Assembly: GCF_003086295.3 (NCBI RefSeq)
Contig: NC_092039.1
Span: forward strand, 71,505,649 to 71,569,648
DNA from: Arachis hypogaea
Taxonomy: Eukaryota > Streptophyta > Magnoliopsida > Fabales > Fabaceae
DNA: 64,000 nt
Direction of reading: 5' to 3'
The notes beneath the pieces are model-generated. The model was not told the origin of the DNA. It saw nothing but the letters and a program-made list of their open reading frames with translations, and ran no database searches. Positions within the stretch are counted from its first letter, which is position 1. Every line of letters begins with the position of its first letter. Below, piece after piece: positions 56,734 to 64,000 of this stretch. Both the position numbers and the translations under genes were made by a program.

Positions 56734-57358
56734 TCATCTTTAATTTCTTCTTTTATATGCAATTAAACTCTCTCTATTATATACTCTTCACAAAAAACTA
56801 TTGTCCTATCACACAGTGTTAAACCTCACAATATATGCATGGATAAAAAGAAAGCAAATGCAGAAACAGAGAATGAGACTTCATTAATTAAGTCTAAGTC
56901 GGTTAACATCAAACGGAAAGTTTCCAAACACAGGGACCCAATTTGTTCAAAGGAATTAAATTAGTATATTAAGCATTTTTTGGTCTGCTCTATATAGCCA
57001 GAAATTATTTTTATTATTTTAAAAGCAAATTAAAGTAAAACTCAGGCGCATTTACAATTTGTTTCCTGAATATCTTTTATACCACTTCTAGAACAATCTA
57101 CTATTTAGGTTTTCTTTATTTAGGTCTTTTCTTCTAATATTGCTTTACATGGAGTGGTCTTTTTAATCTGAAATAAAATCAAAATTTTTAAGACAAACTA
57201 GGGTGGTCAAATAAAGCCCTAATTTTCTTTCCTGAGCTGCACCTACTAAGCACCCCACTTAAGTACACTTAGCATTATTGATTCATTTAATTACTCTAAT
57301 GCCTACCTGGTTTAGGATGCAACCATGAAAGGAATAATTCAATCTAGTAAAACAAGCA
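56734..57358. other. Unassigned sequence right of element A
   Basis: AT-rich, with no element ends, repeats or coding signals that I recognise. It may be older host or decayed transposon DNA. Confidence 0.4.
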
Positions 57359-57519
57359 CACTACTAGAATTTAGACATTTACTAACACCTTTTATCTAAC
57401 ATTTTTTAAAATGTTAACTATATTAATAAAATTATACTTTTAGTAATATTTGTAAAATAAATGTTAGAAAATATAATTTTTATTTTAAAAAAAATAAAAA
57501 TAAGATACAAATGTTACCA

Positions 57520-57799
57520 AACGGTGTTCTCTTCATTTTCCCCCAATTTCACGCGTCTGAATGTTGTTCTCACTCCCACTCTCGAAGCTGTGAAACCACC
57601 TCTTGCTCCTCCTCTTCGATCTCTTGTTCCGCCTTTTCGATCTCACAGTTGTCGAATTGAAACCACAATCTCGTGTTCTCACTCTCACTCCAGCTTGCAT
57701 TCTCTCACCTCTAGTTCATCCTCTCTCGCCATCATCTTCTCGCCTGCACCGCCGTTTTTTCACCGATTTCATCGTTTGCTCGTCCCATGGCCTAGTAAG
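57520..57799 (+). other. CT-rich leader/first-exon-like piece
   Basis: The CTCTC- and TTCTC-rich composition resembles a plant 5' untranslated region, ending with CCCATGGCCTA and a GTAAGT donor-like site (57795). No protein match was recognised. It may be a captured first exon. Confidence 0.3.
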
Positions 57800-58231
57800 T
57801 TCCAGTTCTCTTGATTAGTTAGTTTCTTGCTCCTTCAATCTTCTTTAATCTTTACGTAATAATTAATTTGATGTATAATTATTATTTGATTTAAGTTTTT
57901 AATTGGTTAATTAGTAGTTAGGTTTTGAATTTAGGTTTTCATTTACCAATCTCGAAACATGTTTATTTTCTTATTAAGTTGTTAAAAGCCATACATTATT
58001 AGGTTTTCATATCCTCTATTTTCTAGTTGCTTTTTCTTACTAAGCTTGGATTCTAATTTCTAATTTCTAATTTCTATTTTATTTGATATTGCCAATTGGA
58101 AAAACTCATATATTGATTCCAGATGAAATTGTTGTATACAGTAGTAATTAATTTGATACAAAATAAGAAGATTTAAAAAAGATTTTATGATAACAATTCT
58201 AGTTCAAATGAAATAAGGCATGTCTGATTCT

Positions 58232-58890
58232 TTCCTCAATGGAACTTCACCTCTTTTTGTTGCAAATTTGACTCAACTTCATGAACTTGACGTCTCAAGA
58301 AATGACAAATAGGAATCTTAGACCCTTTTTTGTTTCCTGATTCAAGTGATGATCCAAAAAGAGGCCTAATTAGTATTAGGAATCTTCTATTCCAAGATAC
58401 CCACTTAAGTGGAACACTTCATAATAAAATTGGTAACATTAAAAACTTGACTATTTTGGCTCATGATGCTAACAATTTCTATGGACCTATTCCACCTTCT
58501 TTAGGAAATTGCACACATTTAAGTGTTCTTAGACTTAATGAGAATTAATTCTCAGGTACAATATCTCCTAGTATTGGCAAGTTAACTAACTTAACCAATG
58601 TGAGGTTTTTTGCAAATTACTTGAATGGCACGGTACCTAGAGAACTCGGAAACTTGTCTTCTTTGGTTGTCTTGCATCTTGCTCGAAAGCTTGTGAATTT
58701 CATTGCTTCTTCTAACCATTTCATTGGTCCAATTTCAGTTAACCTTATAAACTGTCCAAGCTTATACAAAGCTAGATTTAAATACAACATGCTTATAGGG
58801 TATGCTGATGAGGATTTGGAGTATATCCTAATCTAACATAAACTGATTTCAGCTACAACAGGTTTCGGGGTGAGATATCTTCAAACAAAA
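58232..58890 (+). pseudogene. LRR receptor-like kinase fragment, decayed
   Basis: Leucine-rich repeats are readable: LTQLHELDVSRN, a frameshift near 58308, LDPFLFPDSSDDP, HLSGTLHNKIGNIKNLTIL, NNFYGPIPPSLGNCTHLSVL, LNEN, a stop (TAA 58546-58548), FSGTISPSIGKLTNLTNV, YLNGTVPRELGNLSSLVVL, then a probable deletion of most of one repeat, VNFIASSNHFIGPISV, and a further frameshift near 58813 before YPNLT and DFSYNRFRGEISSN. This resembles the MIK2 / MDIS1-interacting receptor-kinase group. No kinase domain or membrane segment is present. Confidence 0.85.
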
Positions 58891-59053
58891 AGACAAAGTT
58901 TTAAATTTGTATTATGATTTGGCATTATGGCCTCACCAAATGTAGTTTGCTTTATTTAGTGTGATAGGGCTCAGGTATTGTTATTGCTGTACTTGTTGGT
59001 TACGTCCCCTGCTTTGAGCTAATATTCTTGACTTGTTTAACTCTAGGGCTGTA

Positions 59054-60670
59054 TGATGAGCGGATATTTTATACGCTTTTTGGTAGTGTTTTCATATAGT
59101 TTTTAGCATGTTTTATTCACTTTTTGTTGTATTTTTATTAATTTTTATGAAAAAATCACATTTCTAGACTTTACTATGAGTTGTTGTGTTTTTCTTTAAT
59201 TTCAGGTATTTTCTGGCTGAAATTGAGGGACCTGAGAAAAAATCTTATTCAGAGGCTGAAAAAGGACTGCAAATGTTGTTGAATTTTGACCCTCCTGCAC
59301 TCAAAGTGTATTTTCTTGAGCTACAGAAACCCAATTCGCACGCTCTCAAATGCGTTGGAAAGTAGACATCTTGAGCTTTCCAGCAATATATGATAGTCCA
59401 TACTTTACCCGAGATTTGATGGGCCAAACTGTCGTTTAAACGCCCACTAGAAACCCTTTTCTGGCATAAAACGCCAGAACTGGCATCAAAGCTAGAGTTA
59501 AACGCCCAAACTGGCATCCAAGCTGGCGTTTAACTCCAGAAATGGCACATGCAAATGAAAGCTAGGAAGCTCAGCCTAAACACTCACCAAGTGGGCCCCG
59601 AAAATGGATTTCTGCACTCTCTGCATCTAGTTACTCATTCTCTGTAAACCTAGGCTACTAGTTTAGTATAAAAACTACTTTTAGAGAATTATTTTGAACT
59701 TATGACATTTTGACAAATCTTATTGTATCTTCTACACTATGAACCTCTAAACCCTATAGGTAGTGGTGAGGAGCTCTGCTGTGTTTCAATGGATTAATGC
59801 AATTACTATTGTTTTCTATTCAATCACGTTTGTTTCTATTCTAAGATACTCACTCGTATTTCAACATAGAAAATGTGATGATCCATGACAGTCATCATCA
59901 TTCCCCAACTTATGAACACGTGCCTGACAACCACTTCCGTTCTATATGAGCTCAACATAGTCATTAGGCGACAGCTTGAGTGCGTATCTCTTGGGTTTCT
60001 AATCCACAAGTTTGACCTGCATCTCCTGACAACAGAGCACTCAAACTCGTGAGATCAGAACCTTCGTGGTAGAGGCTAGAATATATTGGCAGCATTCCTG
60101 AGATTCAGAAAGTCTAACCCTTGTCTGTGGTATTCCGAGTAGGATCTGGGATGGGATGACTGTGACGAGCTTCAAACTCGCAAATGTTGGGCGCAGTGAC
60201 AGTGTGCAAAAGGATAAATGTATCCTATTCCGACACAAGTGAGAACCAACAGATGATTAGCCATGCAGCAAACCGTAGAGGACATGTTTTCACTAAGAGG
60301 ACGGATGGTAGCCATTGACAACGGTGATCCACCAACATACAGCCTACCATGGAAGGGACATGCATTTTTGGAAGAAGAAGACAGTAAGAAAGCAGAAATT
60401 CAAAAGACAGACCAACTCCGAAACCTCAACCTGCTCTCTATTATTGAATAACAAGTACCATTCTTTTCATGCTCTTTTACTTTTCACAAACAAAATCCTT
60501 TTTATTATTAATCTCCTAACTAAGAGTTACAAGATAACCATAGCTTGCTTCAATCCGGCGATCTCCGTGGGATCGACCCTTACTCACGTAAGGTATTACT
60601 TGGACGACCCAGTGCACTTGCTGGTTAGTTGTGCGGAGTTGCAAAAGTGTGATTGCAATTCCACGCACCA
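59054..60670 (+). repeat. 5' LTR of element E
   Basis: 1617 bp, TGATGAGCGGATATTTTATA to TTCCACGCACCA. The shared hairpin module sits around 59350-59400 and palindromes at 59430-59540 (GGCGTTTAACTCC-like, decayed). Confidence 0.9.
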
Positions 60671-60676
60671 AGTTTT

Positions 60677-60690
60677 TGGCGCCGTTGCCG
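60677..60690 (+). other. Primer-binding site of element E
   Basis: TGGCGCCGTTGCCG matches the complement of the tRNA-Asp 3' end for 14 bases, then diverges (AAGA instead of GGGA). Confidence 0.75.
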
Positions 60691-61706
60691 AAGATTGTTC
60701 GAGTTTGGACAACTGATGGTTCATCTTGTTGCTTAGATTAGGAAGAATTTATCTTTTGGTTTAGAGTCACTAACTTTGAGTCCTTTATTTTCTTTTCAAA
60801 AAAAATTTGTTTCTTATTTGAGTCTTGTGTCAATTGCATGTTTCAATTTTTCTTAAAAATTTTTTGAAAATATATACATTGTGTTCTTTCTTGATCTTCA
60901 AGTTGTTCTTGTTTATTTTTCTTGTTTGATCTTTAGTTTTTCTTGTTTTGTGTCTTTCCTTGTTTTTCTTGTGCATTTTCGAATTATTAGTGTCCAAAGT
61001 ATAAAAATTTTTTAAGTTTGGTGTCCTTTGTATTTTTATTTTCCTAAAGATTTTCAAAAATTATTCTTGGTGTTCATCTTGATCTTCAAAGTGTTCTTGG
61101 TGTTCATCTTGACATTCAAAGTTTTCTTGTTTGTTTTCTTTGTTTTGATCTAAAAATTCTAAGTTTGGTATCATTTTATTGTTTTTCTCTTTCCTCATTA
61201 AATTCAAAAATATCTTTTCTCTTTATTTTAATTGAATTTTGGAATTTTCCTTTAAAAAAAATTCATATTTTTATTTTAAAATTTTTTTTTTCTTATCATA
61301 GTTTTAAATTTCAAAATTCAAATCTTTTTCAAAAGTCATATCTTTTTCAAAATCTTATCTTATCTTTTCTAATATCAAATTTTAAAATCATATATTTTTC
61401 AAATCTTTTCTTTTATATATTTTTTTACAAGTATCTTTAATTTTAAGACATATCTTTTTCAAAACTTCCTAACCACTTTCTCTCTCTTCATTTTTCGAAA
61501 ATCATATCCAAAATTTTTCAAATCTTTTTTAATTAATTAATTAGTTTAGTTTTCTAATTTCTTTTATTTCTTTTTCCCTTCCTAATTTTCAAAACTTATA
61601 TTCAATTTTTCATTTATTTTATTTTTTTCCTTTTTATTTCGGTTTTCAAAAAAAAGAGAGAGAAAAATTATTTATTTGCAATTCACATCATCTCCCTTTC
61701 TCCATC
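60691..61706 (+). other. T-rich leader of element E
   Basis: Same composition as the other leaders, with AAGTTTGGTGTCC at 61013 and AAGTTTGGTATC at 61160. No gene. Confidence 0.7.
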
Positions 61707-62723
61707 ATGGACCTAAGTGGAAATGAACAGTCAAGAAGGACTCTAGGGTCATATGCTAACCCCATTACTGCTTCATATGAAAGTAGTATCTGTATACCGT
61801 CCATCAGAGCCAGTAATTTTGAGTTAAATCCTCAGCTCATTATCATGGTGCAGCAAAATTGCTAGTATTCTGGTCTTCCATAAGAAGAACATACTGAGTT
61901 TCTGGCACAGTTCTTACAAATTGCTGACACAGTACGTGATAAGAAAGTAGATCAGGATGTCTACAGATTATTGCTGTTGCCATTTGCTGTAAAAGACCAA
62001 GCTAAGAGATGGTTAAACAACCAACCCAAGGCTAGCATAAGAACATGAAAAAGGTTACCAGAATGCAGTGCAGTCATTTTAAAAAGGTTACCAGAAAAGC
62101 TTAAAGATCCTGGAAGTTTTATGATACCATGCACATTAGAAGGTGCTTGTACCAAGACAGCTCTATGTGATGTTGGGGCGAGTATTAACCTGATACTTAC
62201 ATCCACTATTAGAAAGCTTGGTTTGACTGAAGAAGTCAAACCAACCCGGATATGTCTCCAACATGTTGATGGCTCTATTAAAATGCCATCAGGCATAATT
62301 GAGGACATGATTGTCAAGGTTGGGCCATTCGCCTTTCCCATTGACTTTGTAGTGCTGGAAATGGAGGAGCACAAGAGTGCAACTCTCATTCTAGGAAGAC
62401 ATTTCCTAGTAACTGGACGAACTCTCATTGACGTCCAAAAAGGGGAAGTAACCCTGAGAGTCAATGATAATGAGTTTAAGTTGAATACTGTAAAAGCTAT
62501 GCAGCATCCAGACACATCAAGAGACTGCATGAGCATTGATATTATTGTCTCCCTGGTGGAGGAGGTCAATATGACTGAGAGTCTCGAATCAGAGCTAGAG
62601 GACATCTTTAAAGATGTTCAGCCTGATTTGGAGGAATTAGAGAAAATAGAAGAACCTCTGATAACTCCTCATGAAGAGGAGAAGCCTCCTAAACCGAGCT
62701 CAAACCACTACCACCATCTCTAA
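61707..62723 (+). pseudogene. Element E gag-protease, internally deleted
   Basis: ATG 61707 begins MDLSGNEQSRRTLGSY, then IRASNFELNPQL, stops at 61863-61865 and 61881-61883, DQDVYRLLLLPFAVKDQAKR and a TGA (62046-62048). About 50 bases later it enters the protease: KLKDPGSFMIPCTLEG, TALCDVGASINLILTS, HVDGSIKMPSGIIEDMIVKV, FAFPIDFVVLEME, TLILGRHFLVTGRTLIDVQ. The gag C-terminal half and any zinc knuckle are missing, so a deletion has fused gag to protease in the same frame. An acidic linker (ELEDIFKDVQPDLEELEK) leads to TAA. Intact relatives continue into reverse transcriptase. Confidence 0.87.
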
Positions 62724-62758
62724 AATATACATTTCTGGGATAAGATGACACTTTTCTA

Positions 62759-63330
62759 GTGATCATAAGCTCTGCTTTAAAACCACAGGAAGAAGAAGCA
62801 CAAATTCAGGTGCTAAGGACACACAAGACAGCTCTTGGGTGGTCCATAAGTGATCTTAAGGGCATTAGCCCAGCCAGATGCATGCACAAGATCCTATTGG
62901 AGGATGATGCCAAGCCAGTGGTTCAACCACAGAGGCGGCTGAATCCAGCCATGAAGGAGGTGGTGCAGAAAGAGGTTACTAAATTACTAGAGGCTAGGAA
63001 TATTTATCCTATTTCTGATAGCCCTTGGGTGGCCCTGTCCAAGTTGTCCCCAAAAAGGGAGGCATGACAATGGTTCATGATGAAAAGAATGAACTGGTTC
63101 CTACAAGAATAGTTACAAGGTGGCGTATGTATATTGACTACAAAAGGCTCAACACTGCCACCAGAAAGGATCATTTTCCTTTACTATTCATAGACCAAAT
63201 ACTAGAGAGACTAGCAGGTCATGAATACTAATGCATTTTGGATGGCTACTCAGGTTACAACCAAATTGCAGTGGATCCTTAAGACCAAGAGAAAACCGCA
63301 TTCACATGTTCATCTGGAGTATATGCCTAC
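62759..63330 (+). pseudogene. Element E reverse transcriptase, N-terminal part
   Basis: The order is typical of Ty3-gypsy Athila/Tat: HKTALGWSISDLKGISPARC, PVVQPQRRLNPAMKEVVQKE, LLEARNIYPISDSPWV, a frame change near 63045, VVPKKGG, RMYIDYKRLNTATRKDHFP, LERLAGHEY, a stop, ILDGYSGYNQIAVDP, a stop, DQEKTAFTCSSGVYAY. The catalytic YxDD motif and everything after it are lost to the LTR F insertion. The enzyme would copy element RNA; this copy is dead. Confidence 0.9.
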
Positions 63331-64000
63331 TTATGAGTGGATATTTTATACGCTTTTTGGGGGTATTTTCATATAGTTTTTAGTATGATCTAGCTATTTT
63401 TTAGTATATTTTTATTATTTTTTATGCAAAAATTATATTTCTGGACTTTGCTATGAGTTTTTGTGTTTTTCTGTGATTTCAGGTATTTTCTGGCTGAAAT
63501 TGAGGGACCTGAGCAAAAATCTGATCCAGAGGCTGAAAAAGGACTGCAGATGTTGTTGGATTCTAACCTCCTTGCACTCGAAATGGAACTTTTGGAGCTA
63601 CAGAAGTCCCAATGACAAGCTCTTAATTGCGTTGGAAAATAGACATCCAGGGCTTTCCAGAAATATATAATAGTCCATACTTTGTCTGAGTTTAGACGAC
63701 GCAAATAGGCGTTCAACGCCAGCCTTCTGCCCTATTCTGGAGTTAAACGCAAGAAACAGGTTACAAGCTAGAGTCAAACGCCAGAAATAGGTTACAACTT
63801 GGCGTTTAACTCCAAGAGTAGCCTATGCACGTGAAAGCTTCAATGCTCAGTCCCAGTACACACCAAGTGGGCCCCGGAAGTAGATTTCTGCACTATCTAT
63901 CTTAGTTTACTCATTTTCAGTAAACATAGGTTACTAGTTGAGTATAAAAACTACTTTTAGAGATTTATTTTGTACCGGATGACATTTTACATCTGAATTT
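63331..64000 (+). repeat. LTR F inserted in element E reverse transcriptase, runs off the window
   Basis: It starts TTATGAGTGGATATTTTATA, a one-base change from the usual TGATGAG start, directly after GCCTAC. It contains the shared module (63560-63680) with TTGGAAAATAGAC...GGCTTTCCAGAAATATATAAT and palindromes at 63705-63815. It may be a solo LTR or the start of a full element. Confidence 0.85.

Larger units (their letters stand above)
57359..59053 (+). mobile_element. Possible CACTA left end carrying gene fragments
   Basis: CACTACTAGAATTTAG at 57359 looks like a CACTA terminus. It is followed by TAACATTTT / AAAATGTTA repeats in both orientations, as in subterminal regions. A CT-rich exon-like piece (57520-57795) ends ATGGCCTA|GTAAGT, and an LRR fragment follows. 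No matching right end is visible before element E, so the boundary and even the class are uncertain. Confidence 0.4.
59054..63330 (+). mobile_element. Element E: Athila/Tat-like LTR element with protease and RT remnants
   Basis: 5' LTR 59054-60670, primer site, T-rich leader, a gag-protease frame with internal deletion, and a damaged reverse-transcriptase start. It is interrupted at 63331 by LTR F, and its 3' end is outside the window. It is the only LTR element here with recognisable polymerase sequence. Confidence 0.88.

Noticed and set aside
61165..61440. Hydrophobic F/L/I-rich frames in T-rich leaders (also 2536-2832)
   Set aside because: The apparent membrane protein character follows from poly-T composition; no conservation among the leaders of A, B, C and E in frame.

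Overview
This window is plant nuclear DNA and almost all of it is a stack of transposable elements nested inside one another. The LTR style (TGATGAGCGGATA...TTTATACGC starts, arrays of the palindrome GGCGTTNAACGCC), the primer-binding sites matching the 3' end of tRNA-Asp, and the Athila/Tat-like gag-protease reading frames point to a legume, most likely a peanut relative (Arachis). That identification rests on my memory of the repeat style, not on a search. No intact host gene is present. The host-derived coding pieces are fragments, and the clear ones lie inside DNA transposons.

Layout. Bases 1-727 are a diverged minus-strand LTR. Element A (827-56728, plus strand, near-perfect 5-bp target duplication CACTT/CGCTT) is the outer host: 5' LTR, T-rich leader, broken gag-protease, a palindrome-rich spacer, a second ORF of the 'plant transposon protein' type, and a 3' LTR. 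I see no reverse transcriptase or integrase in it. Into A went (i) a two-gene Mutator-like element (4822-10001, 9-bp duplication CTCTCAGAC); (ii) a CACTA transposon (11142-19232, duplication TAC) that carries pieces of a plastid Clp accessory gene (CLPT-like) and of RDR6, plus an RTE-type LINE and a solo LTR; (iii) element D (22034-31266, duplication GGGCC), with one intact 521-aa ORF of unknown function and a solo LTR inside it; and (iv) element B (32261-55649, minus strand, duplication GCATT) inside A's 3' LTR. B is itself split by element C (40374-51969, duplication CTCAG) and a solo LTR, and C's left LTR is split by yet another solo LTR.

Right of A (56734-64000) is a short unassigned stretch, a possible CACTA end with a decayed LRR receptor-kinase fragment, and element E (from 59054). 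E carries the only LTR-retrotransposon reverse-transcriptase remnant here and is cut by another LTR at 63331.

How the parts relate. A, B, C and D lack visible polymerase genes, so they look like non-autonomous elements mobilised by Athila/Tat relatives such as the ancestor of E. The most unusual signals are: different LTR families each carrying their own short-palindrome array, in several cases next to a shared 'hairpin plus TATA-like' block; the RDR6 and CLPT fragments in the CACTA element; a zinc-finger-GRF plus transmembrane gene convergent to the transposase gene in the Mutator-like element; and a 48-base tRNA-Cys piece fused into element C at a microhomology.
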